Source: Nostoc parmelioides FACHB-3921
GTDB lineage: Bacteria; Cyanobacteriota; Cyanobacteriia; Cyanobacteriales; Nostocaceae
Reading direction: 5' to 3'
Assembly: GCF_014696625.1 (NCBI RefSeq)
Contig: NZ_JACJQL010000026.1
Span: 1-64,000 of the forward strand
DNA: 64,000 nt
A program made the translations under genes and the position numbers. How positions within the stretch are numbered: the first letter of the stretch is position 1; every line of letters begins with the position of its first letter. Positions 7,889 through 16,600 of the stretch are shown here, in pieces. Under the pieces are notes generated by a model. The model was not told the DNA's origin and did no database searches. It saw only the letters and a program-made list of their open reading frames with translations.

Positions 7889-9277
7889 ATGGCAAAAAAC
7901 GACAAAATTAACTTCTCAACTCCTAGCGGCTTTCCCGAATTTCTGCCCAGCGAAAAACGCCTAGAATTATATTTACTAGATACCATCCGTAGAGTTTATG
8001 AAAGCTATGGATTTACACCTATTGAAACTCCCGCAGTTGAACGCTTAGAAGTACTACAAGCCAAAGGTAATCAAGGGGATAATATTATTTATGGTCTTGA
8101 GCCAATTCTCCCACCAAATCGCCAAGCAGAAAAAGATAAATCAGGAGACACGGGTTCAGAAGCCAGAGCTTTAAAATTTGACCAAACTGTGCCTTTAGCC
8201 GCTTATATTGCTCGTCATTTAAATGATTTAACCTTCCCTTTTGCTCGTTATCAAATGGATGTAGTTTTTCGTGGAGAACGAGCCAAAGACGGACGTTTTC
8301 GGCAGTTTCGCCAGTGTGATATTGATGTAATTGGACGAGAAAAACTCAGCTTGCTTTATGATGCTCAAATGCCAGCGATTATCACCGAAATCTTTGAAGC
8401 AGTTAATATTGGTGATTTTTTAATTCGCATAAATAACCGTAAAGTTTTAACAGGATTTTTTCAATCTTTAGAAATATCAGAAACTCAAATTAAATCTTGT
8501 ATTGGCATTATCGATAATTTAGAAAAAATCGGGGAAGCTAAAGTTAAATTAGAGTTAGAGAAAGAAGGTATTAACCCAGAGCAGACACAAAAAATTATAG
8601 ACTTTATCAAAATTGATGGTAGTGTTGATGATGTATTAGATAAACTCAAACACCTCTCACAAACTCTTCCAGAAAGCGAGCAATTTAATCTAGGTGTCAG
8701 CGAATTAGAAACAGTAATTACAGGGGTGCGTAACCTGGGAGTTCCTGACAAACGTTTTTGTATTGATTTAGCGATCGCTCGTGGCTTAAACTACTACACA
8801 GGCACAGTCTACGAAACCACACTCATTGGACATGAAGCTTTAGGTAGCATCTGTTCCGGTGGCAGATATGAAGAATTAGTAGGCACATTTATCGGTGAAA
8901 AAATGCCCGGTGTCGGTATTTCCATCGGTTTAACTCGCTTAATTAGCCGCTTACTGAAAGCAGGGATTCTTAACACTTTACCACCAACACCAGCCCAGGT
9001 AGTGGTAGTAAATATGCAGGATGACTTAATGCCAACTTATTTAAAAGTATCGCAACAATTAAGACAAGCAGGACTGAATGTAATTACCAACTTTGAAAAA
9101 CGCCAGTTAGGTAAACAATTCCAAGCAGCAGATAAACAAGGTATTAGATTTTGTGTCATCATCGGCGCTGATGAAGCCGCCGCACAAAAGTCATCTCTCA
9201 AAGATTTAAAATCAGGTGAGCAGGTAGAAGTAACCTTAGCAGAATTGGCTGAAGAAATTAAACGTAGGTTGACCTAA
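7889..9277 (+). CDS. hisS: Histidyl-tRNA synthetase
   Basis: This class II aminoacyl-tRNA synthetase charges tRNA-His. The product (462 residues) shows the N-terminal TPSGFPEFLP segment, FDQTVPLAAYIARH, motif 2 with FRGERAKDGRFRQFRQCDID, the HisA-type signature ARGLNYYTGTVYET and motif 3 in GVGISIGLTRL, then a C-terminal anticodon-binding domain (about residues 365-462). The ATG at 7889 follows the sequence ACGC directly, with no strong Shine-Dalgarno. A hairpin lies upstream. Length and motifs are normal for a functional enzyme. Confidence 0.95.
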   Translation: MAKNDKINFSTPSGFPEFLPSEKRLELYLLDTIRRVYESYGFTPIETPAVERLEVLQAKGNQGDNIIYGLEPILPPNRQAEKDKSGDTGSEARALKFDQTVPLAAYIARHLNDLTFPFARYQMDVVFRGERAKDGRFRQFRQCDIDVIGREKLSLLYDAQMPAIITEIFEAVNIGDFLIRINNRKVLTGFFQSLEISETQIKSCIGIIDNLEKIGEAKVKLELEKEGINPEQTQKIIDFIKIDGSVDDVLDKLKHLSQTLPESEQFNLGVSELETVITGVRNLGVPDKRFCIDLAIARGLNYYTGTVYETTLIGHEALGSICSGGRYEELVGTFIGEKMPGVGISIGLTRLISRLLKAGILNTLPPTPAQVVVVNMQDDLMPTYLKVSQQLRQAGLNVITNFEKRQLGKQFQAADKQGIRFCVIIGADEAAAQKSSLKDLKSGEQVEVTLAELAEEIKRRLT

Positions 9278-9584
9278 TTAAAAATATTCTCTTTTCTGTG
9301 CCTCTGTTGTGGAATAATCTATTTCTCAACACAAAGTAAATATTAAGGTAGGGTGTGTTACGGCTATGAAAGAATTGGGAACTTGGAGACAATAAAATTT
9401 AGCCGTAACGCACCATCTGTGAGGCGGTGCGTTAGGCGCGAAGATAGTTATTTCGTGACCAATCATATGGGAAATCAGCGCCTAACACACCCTACAATAA
9501 TTTTATATTACGCTCTGTCAGAAAATAATCTATTCTCCAACATACAAGCACAGACAGAAACTTAGTTCCACACTACCAAAATAT
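9278..9584. other. Intergenic region carrying a double-hairpin element
   Basis: Apart from the repeat element at 9348-9495, no gene or clear promoter is visible in this 307-bp spacer between hisS and the bicupin gene. Frames running through it are products of the repeat. Confidence 0.6.
9348..9495. mobile_element. MITE-like double-hairpin element
   Basis: A 148-bp unit with exact 13-bp terminal inverted repeats (GTAGGGTGTGTTA, 9348-9360, and its complement, 9483-9495). Inside are two tandem stems: one pairs about 9352-9366 with 9400-9414, the other pairs about 9426-9439 with 9479-9492, each with a single mismatch. It contains no coding frame of its own. The right end recurs at 33688-33769. 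This fits a non-autonomous element, but no transposase is in the window. Confidence 0.65.
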
Positions 9585-10472
9585 ATGGAAAGTCAATCTC
9601 ATCCAGCGAGTGAAGACCTGTTAAATATACCTTGTGTTAAAGAAGATTGGGGGGGAGATGGTAGAGGACGGATGAATTTATCAGGAAGGCGCACCGCCAT
9701 TTCTCCAGAATATATACCTCGTCAATACCAATTTTTTGACACAAATAAAGTCCCAGAAGAACAAAGTTGGCGAATGCCTGGGATGCCAAATAATGTAGTA
9801 TTTGGAAGTCGTAGATTATTAACTTGGCATGATTGCGGCGCTTCCACATCAAGAGTTATTTTACCACCACAATTTCAAGCTCCATCAGGCATATTTACAG
9901 CAGATTTAGAGCTTTTTGTCCTTAAAGGTAAAATTAAAATCGGTGAATGGCAACTTACTAAACATTGCTATTCTTTTATTCCCGCCGGAGTCAAGCTAGG
10001 TGAATGGCAAGTATTAGGTGATGAAGACGTAGAAATTCTCTGGATGGAAAACGGCGCAGCTAGTTATAGAAATCTACAAGATAATCATCCAGAAGCAAAA
10101 TTAAACGAATTTATCCCAGTATTAGATAGTAAATTATTGCCGTGGGGAAAAACAGATACAGTGCAATTTGAAGTAGCAAAAAAGAAGTTTTTAAGAAAAG
10201 ATGCTAACGGCGGCGGAGTATGGTTGCTTGCTATCTTGCCTCATTACGATGGACAGAATCCACAAATACAATGTTATAACGAAGAAGGTTATTGTCTAGC
10301 TGGTTACTGTGATATTGGGGATTATCATCTTGTTAAAGATGACTTTGCTTATGTTCCTAGTTTTGCTACTTCTCCTTGGCACAGAACAGATGATGGTGGT
10401 TTATTCTTTATCCGAATTGACAGAGACTTATCAAAAGTAAGTACAGTTTTATCTTACGCAAATGGAGATTAA
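9585..10472 (+). CDS. Bicupin-domain protein
   Basis: The product (295 residues) looks like two cupin barrels in tandem, about residues 85-165 and 215-290. The first contains ELFVLKGKIKIG, a typical cupin motif 1, and the second SPWHRTDDGGLFFIRID. Metal-ligand His residues are sparse: the first barrel has Glu in place of some of them, so the metal content is uncertain. Such proteins include dioxygenases, isomerases and sugar- or amino-acid-modifying enzymes. It is followed, beyond a MITE-like element, by a convergent dihydropyrimidinase-like gene, and may belong to the same catabolic group. No specific reaction can be named from sequence alone. Confidence 0.6.
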   Translation: MESQSHPASEDLLNIPCVKEDWGGDGRGRMNLSGRRTAISPEYIPRQYQFFDTNKVPEEQSWRMPGMPNNVVFGSRRLLTWHDCGASTSRVILPPQFQAPSGIFTADLELFVLKGKIKIGEWQLTKHCYSFIPAGVKLGEWQVLGDEDVEILWMENGAASYRNLQDNHPEAKLNEFIPVLDSKLLPWGKTDTVQFEVAKKKFLRKDANGGGVWLLAILPHYDGQNPQIQCYNEEGYCLAGYCDIGDYHLVKDDFAYVPSFATSPWHRTDDGGLFFIRIDRDLSKVSTVLSYANGD

Positions 10473-10490
10473 CCTCAAGCCAACTCTCTC

Positions 10491-10613
10491 AGGACTTACA
10501 CAAGTGTCACAATTGGTGGTTGGTGCGTGACGCTATAAGTCTCATGACTATGTTCAAGTCTTCTCGCTGCGTCACACACCCTACAGGAAAAATATGCTAG
10601 TTGCGTAAGTCCT
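10491..10613. mobile_element. MITE-like element, GGACTTACGCA family, copy A
   Basis: The ends AGGACTTACACAAG and TTGCGTAAGTCCT are near-complementary. Inside, GGTGCGTGACGC (10522-10533) pairs with GCGTCACACACC (about 10569-10580). It is 123 bp long and non-coding. The same termini recur at 18152-18294 and 22009-22133. Confidence 0.7.
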
Positions 10614-10656
10614 ATCTCTTTAAAACTCTCCGCGCCCCTGCGCCTCTGCGTGAAAC

Positions 10657-12147
10657 TTATCCCCCCAAACCCCTCCGCAAATAACGCCCATTCGGCGAAC
10701 CCACAACCTGTCCATTCTGATAAACCAAACTTCCCCGCAAAAACGTACTCTTCACCCTTCCCGTTAACTCCATCCCCTCAAAAGGTGTGTAACCCTGTTG
10801 TGATTCCGACTCAACAGCACGTACCACAAAGCTTTCATTGGGGTCTACTAACACCAAATCAGCATCGTAACCAACAGCAATATCTCCTTTTGTTAACAAA
10901 CCAAAGCGCCGCGATGGGTTCCAAGATAGCAACTTAGCCATGTGATTATAGGACATTCCCCGCTTGCTACCTTCACTCACCACACCCGAAAGCAAATATT
11001 CCGTCCCACCGAAACCAGACTTAGCTAACCAAATATTATTCGGGTCTTTCGCATTGCGTTTTTGTTCCGCAGAACAGCAAGCATGGTCACTTACTATCCA
11101 ATCTACTTGATGATTGAGTACTGCTTGCCATAAGTATTCCACATCAGCGCGGGGACGAATAGGTGGGTTAACTTTTGCCCAAGTTCCATTGGGAGTATCA
11201 ACATCTAATAATAAATGCCCAACGGTAACTTCTCGCCGAAAATTGATATGAGGGAAAGCAGTTTGCATAATTAAAGCTGCTTCCATTGCCTTACGGGAAC
11301 TTAAATGTAATAAATTGATACTTGCACAGTTAGTTTCGTGTGCCAAATAGGAAGCAATAGAAATTGCTAACCCTTCCGAATGGGGAGGACGCGCTGCACT
11401 ATAGGCGTGCAGTCCACTCAGGCTAGAATCATTTTCAACTATTTTGGTATAAGCGTTGAGAATTTCTGCAATCTCACAATGCAAACTCAAGCTTATATAA
11501 TCTCGCGCTTCTGGATATTCTGCCATCAAGCGAGTTATACCGCGCATGATAAATTCAAAATGGGCAAAGTCGTAACGTTCCTCTTTATTTATCATCAAAA
11601 ATAGGTTTTGTTGGTCTGATAAACCATGCAGTCCATAGCCCCCATAAAACATGAATATTTTAAAAGATGTTATCCCATGTTCTTCAAACAGTAACGGTAT
11701 TTCGTCGATATGCTGACTAGCGATAGGTGCAACGTGATAGCTATAATCTACAAAAAAATTACCTGCTGATAATGCCAAAACTTCGGGAAAAAAATCTTGG
11801 TAAGAACCACCTTTATTTAGATAATACTGTCCTGTACGAATATAGTTGAGGCTGGTTGTGACTCCGCCCATCGCGGCTACTTTGCTTTCTGTTACCGCAT
11901 CTTTATCGAGGGGTTGATAGATACCGATGTGCATATGGGCATCTACAACCCCAGGAAAGCCTAACAGGTTTTTGGCATCAAAAATTTCTTGACCTGTGTC
12001 TGGAGTAATATGAGGAGCAATCTGAGCAAATTTCCCATCTTTAATGCCTATGTCTAGTAGTTCAACAACATCTTTATGGGGACGAACTACCCGCACATTT
12101 TTGATAATTTTATCTAATACTGGAGGTTCAGCCACAGTAGACCTCAC
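10657..12147 (-). CDS. Dihydropyrimidinase/dihydroorotase-like cyclic amidohydrolase
   Basis: The product (496 residues) is a metal-dependent amidohydrolase that opens cyclic amides. All ligands of the binuclear centre can be placed: H71 and H73 in VDAHMHIG, K163 in TSFKIFMFYGG (the carboxylated Lys), H223 in LSLHCEIAE, H281 in LLHLSS and D354 in SDHACC. Length and motifs fit D-hydantoinase/dihydropyrimidinase better than the biosynthetic dihydroorotase. The GTG at 12147 is a provisional start; a second GTG at 12135 is possible. It is convergent with the bicupin gene and divergent from the beta-hydroxylase-like gene. The substrate could be a dihydropyrimidine, a hydantoin or another cyclic amide. 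Confidence 0.85.
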   Translation of the reverse strand: MRSTVAEPPVLDKIIKNVRVVRPHKDVVELLDIGIKDGKFAQIAPHITPDTGQEIFDAKNLLGFPGVVDAHMHIGIYQPLDKDAVTESKVAAMGGVTTSLNYIRTGQYYLNKGGSYQDFFPEVLALSAGNFFVDYSYHVAPIASQHIDEIPLLFEEHGITSFKIFMFYGGYGLHGLSDQQNLFLMINKEERYDFAHFEFIMRGITRLMAEYPEARDYISLSLHCEIAEILNAYTKIVENDSSLSGLHAYSAARPPHSEGLAISIASYLAHETNCASINLLHLSSRKAMEAALIMQTAFPHINFRREVTVGHLLLDVDTPNGTWAKVNPPIRPRADVEYLWQAVLNHQVDWIVSDHACCSAEQKRNAKDPNNIWLAKSGFGGTEYLLSGVVSEGSKRGMSYNHMAKLLSWNPSRRFGLLTKGDIAVGYDADLVLVDPNESFVVRAVESESQQGYTPFEGMELTGRVKSTFLRGSLVYQNGQVVGSPNGRYLRRGLGG

Positions 12148-12259
12148 ACTAAAATAAGTACAGCAGCCAGTTTAGTTAGGAATTTCCACATCGTACAGGA
12201 AAGCTAACCAAACCCCATGACTATGTAACAGTTTTTTATTAACGTCGAGAGGAATAACA

Positions 12260-13060
12260 ATGGAAAGTTTTAATGAGTATCATCTAAATCCTCAAAATTT
12301 CCCTTTTCTCAAAACTTTTCAAGATAGTTGGCAAGTGATTAGAGATGAGTTTACCACTTTCATGAAGCAGGCATCTCCTGAGGAGTTGCAATTCACTTAT
12401 GATGTTTTAGGGCCTAAAAGTAAAACGATAAAAACTAAAGGTAGTTCAAAATATAGTGCTTTTGGAATTTTATTTCAAGGTTTATTTGTTGAATCATATG
12501 TTCAACTACATCAAATACAATATCAAAATTATGAGACAAAAATAGCTGCGGAAAAATCCTTGGAATTAAGGAATAAATATTTTTCAAATTTGTCTTATGT
12601 CATAGAACAGGTGAATGGTTTTGATGAAAATATTATCAGAAATGCTTATTTTGGAACATTTCATCCTGGTCTAGATATCAAGCTTCATGTTAACTATAAT
12701 CCTCACATGAATCGTGGATATTTGGGTTTAATTGTGCCTGAGGGGGATGTGGCAATGAAGATATGCCATGAAACACTTTATTGGCATGAAGGGGAATTTC
12801 TGATTTTAGATCACAGTTATCCCCATTGTCCACATAATTACACTAATTATGATAGAACTGTTTTGGTTGTGGACTTTTTTAAGCCAGATAAATCTAGAGA
12901 GGAAGTGATTGCATTTGAGAAAGAGCAAGTTGCTGAACGGATGCAGGATAATCCTTATAGTTTGGGTGTTTTTGGGAAGAGTGATAAGGCGAAGGAAGAA
13001 GATTTTATTAAGTATGGTTTAGCTCATCAGTTGGAGTGGGATAAGGCTTTATCGAGTTGA
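12260..13060 (+). CDS. Aspartyl/asparaginyl beta-hydroxylase-like protein
   Basis: The product (266 residues) resembles the AspH/LpxO family of 2-oxoglutarate and iron dependent hydroxylases. The C-terminal half shows LGLIVPEGD, WHEGEFLILDHSYPHCPHNYT and DRTVLVVDFF, typical family blocks. His189 in SYPHCPH is the expected second iron ligand and Arg199 the oxoglutarate-binding Arg. The first iron ligand, His in the family motif R-x-H-L-G-L, is Tyr154 here. Enzymes of this family use only two His ligands, so the change may abolish or alter activity. GAGAGGAATAACA precedes the ATG, giving a good ribosome-binding site. It starts 113 bp from the divergent amidohydrolase. Confidence 0.75.
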   Translation: MESFNEYHLNPQNFPFLKTFQDSWQVIRDEFTTFMKQASPEELQFTYDVLGPKSKTIKTKGSSKYSAFGILFQGLFVESYVQLHQIQYQNYETKIAAEKSLELRNKYFSNLSYVIEQVNGFDENIIRNAYFGTFHPGLDIKLHVNYNPHMNRGYLGLIVPEGDVAMKICHETLYWHEGEFLILDHSYPHCPHNYTNYDRTVLVVDFFKPDKSREEVIAFEKEQVAERMQDNPYSLGVFGKSDKAKEEDFIKYGLAHQLEWDKALSS

Positions 13061-13110
13061 TGTTGGGAATTTTTAAACGCGGAGTGAGGCTAAGTTTGGC
13101 GCGGTGAAGC

Positions 13111-13146
13111 AGCGCTGCGGGAGGGTTTCCCTCCGCAGGCGACTGG
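13111..13146. repeat. GCCAGT/ACTGGC palindromic repeat, copy 1
   Basis: A strong stem of the form CTGCGG-GAGGG-TTT-CCCTC-CGCAG sits just upstream of the reductase start, followed by ACTGG and a stretch ending in CCGAAGGGAGG. It resembles the blocks at 18367-18456, 33708-33752 and 59723-59765. Confidence 0.65.
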
Positions 13147-13205
13147 TGAACCCGAAGGGAGGTACGCGGAGGAATCGTAGTTGTGTATTTGGGTATTTTT
13201 TGGGG

Positions 13206-14213
13206 ATGAGAAGAGAAAGTTACAGGAAGTTAATAGTTAAGCGGCTTAGTCAGGATTTTAAGTCTGCTGCGGAAATTGTGGAAGTTCCTATTCCTCAAGT
13301 TGGTGTTGGTCAGCTTTTAATTGAGAATAAATTTGCGGGAATTAATGGTGGTTTTGATACTTTAGTTTGTCGTGGTGATATTCCCTATTTTGAGATAATT
13401 CCTCCTTTTGATTTGGGTGTGGAGGCTGTGGGAAAGGTTGTGGCTGTGGGTGAAGATGTTACAGGTTTTCACATAGGTGATGCGGTTGTCACTACAGTCC
13501 GGGGTAGCGGTTATCGAGAATATCAGGTGATTGATGCAAACTTAGCGGTGAAGGTGCGGGAAGCTACGCCAGAAGTTTTAACTTTGATGCCTACTGGTGT
13601 ATCAGCTTTGGTGGCGTTGGAACAAGTGGGGGAGATGAAAAGTAATGAGGTGGTTTTGGTGACTGCTGCGGCTGGGGGGACTGGTCATATTGCAGTGCAG
13701 TTGGCAAAGTTAGCGGGTAATCATGTTATTGGGACTTGTAGTTCTGAAGCGAAGTCTAAGTTATTAAAAGAATTAGGGTGCGATCGCATCATTAATTATC
13801 ATACAGAAAACCTGGATCAAGTCCTCAAACAAGAATACCCCAAAGGAATTAACTTAATTTTTGAATGTGTGGGTCAACAGGTTTTTGATACCTGCATAGA
13901 CAACTTAGCGATTCGCGGACGTTTAGTCAGCATTGGTCACATTTCTGAATACGGGAAAGATGTAGAACCAGTGACTCAAGCGCGCATTTATCATCAACTG
14001 ATGTGGAAAGCAGCTTCCGTCAGGGGTTTCCTCACACCGTACTATCAAGAATATATCCCAGAAGCAAGCGATCGCCTATTAAATCTTTTTTACAATGGCA
14101 AACTCCAAGTTAGTGTTGACCCTACACAGTTCAACGGTATAGAATCCATTCCTACGGCAGTAGAATATCTGTTAAGTGGTCACAATTGTGGCAAAGTGGT
14201 TGTGAGGTTTTAA
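13206..14213 (+). CDS. PTGR3/ZADH2-like NADPH-dependent reductase (MDR superfamily)
   Basis: The product (335 residues) is a medium-chain dehydrogenase/reductase of the quinone oxidoreductase side of the family, without structural zinc Cys residues. The closest visible resemblance is to the zinc-binding alcohol dehydrogenase domain-containing 2 / prostaglandin reductase 3 type: GGTGHIAVQLAKLAGNHVIG binds the nucleotide and GTCSSEAKSKLLKELGCDR follows. These enzymes reduce the carbon-carbon double bond of alpha,beta-unsaturated ketones. The ATG at 13206 is chosen because the frame upstream reads through a palindromic repeat. A SnoaL-like gene follows 57 nt downstream on the same strand. Confidence 0.8.
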   Translation: MRRESYRKLIVKRLSQDFKSAAEIVEVPIPQVGVGQLLIENKFAGINGGFDTLVCRGDIPYFEIIPPFDLGVEAVGKVVAVGEDVTGFHIGDAVVTTVRGSGYREYQVIDANLAVKVREATPEVLTLMPTGVSALVALEQVGEMKSNEVVLVTAAAGGTGHIAVQLAKLAGNHVIGTCSSEAKSKLLKELGCDRIINYHTENLDQVLKQEYPKGINLIFECVGQQVFDTCIDNLAIRGRLVSIGHISEYGKDVEPVTQARIYHQLMWKAASVRGFLTPYYQEYIPEASDRLLNLFYNGKLQVSVDPTQFNGIESIPTAVEYLLSGHNCGKVVVRF

Positions 14214-14270
14214 ATAATTACTTTGACTATTGATATTACCAAATAATTAAATTGAGTGTATATCCGCTTA

Positions 14271-14675
14271 ATGATGATGGAACAAAACTCAGAACATACT
14301 TTAAAAGTCGCTCATCAAGGATTTGAATTTTTTACTCAAGGTCTAGCAACGGGAGAATGGCAAAAATTTCTCGATATGCTGACCGAAGATTTTACCTTTT
14401 GGTTTCCGATGGGGAAGTTTCATGGTTTGAATGTAGGTAAAGAAAGAGCCAAGGAATTTTTTACTTATGTTTCTGAGTCTTTTCATCCTGGAATACAACT
14501 ATCATCTCTAGACCGTGTTACTAGCAATGAAACGACAGTAGTCTTTGAGTTTCGAGATGAAGGACTATTATTAGGACAACCTTATAAAAACCGCGTAGCA
14601 GTTTCTTTTGATGTGCGTGGCGACAAAATTTGTAGCTATCGAGAGTATTTTGGTAGTGATGGGAAATCTAATTAA
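14271..14675 (+). CDS. SnoaL/NTF2-like protein
   Basis: The product (about 134 residues) has the alpha+beta cone fold of the SnoaL/nuclear transport factor 2 type. Its features are the early helix LKVAHQGFEFFTQGLATGEW, the strands DFTFWFPMG and TVVFEFRDEGLLLG, and KICSYREYFG near the end. Such proteins are isomerases, hydratases, polyketide cyclases or binding proteins. Three successive ATG codons (14271, 14274, 14277) are possible starts; none has a clear Shine-Dalgarno. It follows the PTGR3-like reductase and is probably cotranscribed, suggesting work on the same or a related small substrate. Confidence 0.7.
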   Translation: MMMEQNSEHTLKVAHQGFEFFTQGLATGEWQKFLDMLTEDFTFWFPMGKFHGLNVGKERAKEFFTYVSESFHPGIQLSSLDRVTSNETTVVFEFRDEGLLLGQPYKNRVAVSFDVRGDKICSYREYFGSDGKSN

Positions 14676-14736
14676 AATTTGGTAATTGGTCATTGGTAAT
14701 TGAAAATTTATTTATTACCCATTCCCCATCCTTAAT

Positions 14737-15198
14737 TTAATTATTTTGGGCTTGAATTGCTTGCAGTTCCTGACATTTTGCCTCGGCGGCTTGATAAGCA
14801 TCTAAGTATTCTTGACCACCCAACATGATATCGCCATAATATTCGTAAGGTGCTTCACCGTAGATGGGTAATGGGTCATCTTCGGGATAATCTTCTTTTG
14901 ACTCTTCTATCACCGCTTTGAGTTTTTTCACACTCAAACTTTGTGCAGCAAAATACCAGAGTTCTTCAGGCTTCTTATGCAGATGAGGTAGTGTAGGGTC
15001 AATAACACTATCCCCTAACTCAATCCAACCGTGTTCTTTAGGTTTGTATGGCTTACCTGCAATCAAGAATCCTTGGACATAAGTTGCTCCCTGGGTTACT
15101 AATGCAGCTTTATAAGCATTATCAAAGGGCTTATTGACCTTGCTTTTGATGTTTTCAGCAACTTTTAGGGAAAGGGATTCATCCAACACTTTATTCAT
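14737..15198 (-). CDS. Conserved hypothetical protein with an HGWIELGDSVIDPT motif
   Basis: I do not recognise the family. The product (153 residues) has a His in HGWIE and an Asp in VIDPTL, spacing seen in transglutaminase-like and related cysteine-protease-like folds, but the Cys expected in a triad is not obvious. The C-terminal part is rich in Asp, Glu, Tyr and Pro (EDYPEDDPLPIYGEAPYEYYG). GAGGGCTGTCA precedes the ATG, a good ribosome-binding site. It is convergent with the SnoaL-like gene and divergent from the permease. No partner is evident. Confidence 0.7.
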   Translation of the reverse strand: MNKVLDESLSLKVAENIKSKVNKPFDNAYKAALVTQGATYVQGFLIAGKPYKPKEHGWIELGDSVIDPTLPHLHKKPEELWYFAAQSLSVKKLKAVIEESKEDYPEDDPLPIYGEAPYEYYGDIMLGGQEYLDAYQAAEAKCQELQAIQAQNN

Positions 15199-15330
15199 TG
15201 ACAGCCCTCATGAGAGCGCCGAGTACAATAATAAATATACACTAATCCCCAATCTTCACATTGATATGTAAAATGGTCAGCGTATCTTGCGCTATGCAGG
15301 CGTTAGCGTAGCTTACCGTAGGTATCGCTC

Positions 15331-16221
15331 ATGACCATTACTAAACGTATACTGCCAAAATGGGGATCTTTTGTCAAAAAGCCCAATCTTTCCCAAAAAT
15401 TAATGCTGGTTGGGTTAGCTATTACTCTGCTTTTCATCTTCTTGGCATTCTTCGCGCCTGTATTCCAAAGCTGGGGATGGCTACAAAACCCCAGAGAGTT
15501 TCTGGCTAACACACCTCAAGAAGCACCATCAGCGAAACATTGGTTTGGCACAACTCTTTTAGGACATGATGTTTTTTCTCGGACATTATTTGGCGCGCAA
15601 GCAGCGTTGCAAGTGGTAATTTTAGCCACGGCGCTGAGTATGATAGTTGGCGTGCCATTGGGGATGCTCAGTGGTTACCTTGGCGGTAGGTTAGATAAGG
15701 CGTTACTGTTTCTCATGGATAGTATCTACACCTTACCAGGACTGCTATTGTCGGTAACCCTAGCGTTTGTAGTAGGCAGAGGAATCTTAAATGCAGCGAT
15801 CGCTATTAGTATCGCATACATTCCCCAATACTACCGCGTTGTGCGTAACCACACCGTCAGCGTCAAAACTGAAGTATTCATCGAAGCAGCTCAAGCAATG
15901 GGTGCTTCTACTTGGATTGTGCTTTCTCGTTATCTGTTTTTCAACGTCATTCAAAGCGTACCCGTACTTTTCACCCTCAACGCCGCCGATGCAATTTTGG
16001 TACTAGGCGGTTTGGGTTTTTTAGGGCTAGGATTACCGGAAGAAGTACCAGAATGGGGGCTTGATTTAAAACAAGCTCTAGAAGCATTACCAACTGGGAT
16101 TTGGTGGACTACACTTTTCCCCGGTTTAGCAATGACATTCATGGTAGTAGGGTTATCACTACTAGGAGAGGGGTTAAATGAATTTGTCAATCCTCGATTA
16201 CGAGGAGAAAATCGGAAATAG
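15331..16221 (+). CDS. DppC/OppC-type ABC transporter permease
   Basis: The product (296 residues) is an inner-membrane permease of the peptide/nickel uptake type. It has an N-terminal TM segment (about residues 25-45), a periplasmic stretch with HWFGTTLLGHDVFSR, then five more segments. The EAA loop is visible in AAQAMGASTWIVLSRYLFFN. The length is normal for the DppC branch. No DppB, ATPase or binding protein is next to it, so it is an orphan of its transporter or works with distant genes. Upstream, 15285-15320 holds a degenerate GTTAGCGTAGC-type repeat. Substrate unknown: peptide, nickel or other. Confidence 0.85.
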   Translation: MTITKRILPKWGSFVKKPNLSQKLMLVGLAITLLFIFLAFFAPVFQSWGWLQNPREFLANTPQEAPSAKHWFGTTLLGHDVFSRTLFGAQAALQVVILATALSMIVGVPLGMLSGYLGGRLDKALLFLMDSIYTLPGLLLSVTLAFVVGRGILNAAIAISIAYIPQYYRVVRNHTVSVKTEVFIEAAQAMGASTWIVLSRYLFFNVIQSVPVLFTLNAADAILVLGGLGFLGLGLPEEVPEWGLDLKQALEALPTGIWWTTLFPGLAMTFMVVGLSLLGEGLNEFVNPRLRGENRK

Positions 16222-16236
16222 TCATTAGATTATGGG

Positions 16237-16270
16237 CAATTGTACAGACGCGATTAATCGCGTCTCTGAC
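16237..16270. repeat. 34-bp dispersed palindromic repeat, copy 2
   Basis: Exact inverse complement of 1242-1275, with the perfect 20-bp palindrome at 16246-16265. It lies 15 bp downstream of the permease stop codon. Confidence 0.85.
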
Positions 16271-16302
16271 AACAATTTTTTATTAATTACTGAGAGATTA
16301 AA

Positions 16303-16506
16303 GTGAAAGATAACATTTCTTTGATAGCTGCTGCTGCTGGTGGATTTATGCTTTCTGTGGCGTTGGCGGGAATTTTGAGAGGTGCGCCCGTCATAGCTTG
16401 GCAAGATAAATCTAGTTTTAGTAACGGTGTGGTTACAAATTTAAGAGTCACAGCCAAAAAAACTGAGAACTTAGAATTTTTTGGCCCAGAAATCCCAAAA
16501 AGCTAA
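16303..16506 (+). CDS. Small hypothetical membrane protein
   Basis: A GTG-initiated frame of 67 residues. Residues about 5-27 (LIAAAAGGFMLSVALAGIL) form one TM segment or signal anchor, followed by a short soluble tail with TNLRVTAKKTENLEFFGPE. GAGAGATTAAA before the GTG is a plausible ribosome-binding site. It lies between the permease and the ROK kinase on the same strand. I do not recognise the family; the tail resembles a short secreted or membrane-anchored segment. Moderate confidence that it is a gene. Confidence 0.5.
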   Translation: MKDNISLIAAAAGGFMLSVALAGILRGAPVIAWQDKSSFSNGVVTNLRVTAKKTENLEFFGPEIPKS

Positions 16507-16600
16507 TATGCTTTTGTGAAATACCCCAAATGGGTAATTATCGTCAGCTTCATCAAAGCTGATGATTTCTGCTGTGGTGGTTTGGTGTGAGGAATTGAAT

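Noticed and set aside
13104-13205. Upstream in-frame start of the PTGR3-like reductase
   Set aside because: The added 34 residues are translated from a palindromic repeat and are rich in Arg and Gly; the ATG at 13206 fits the family start.
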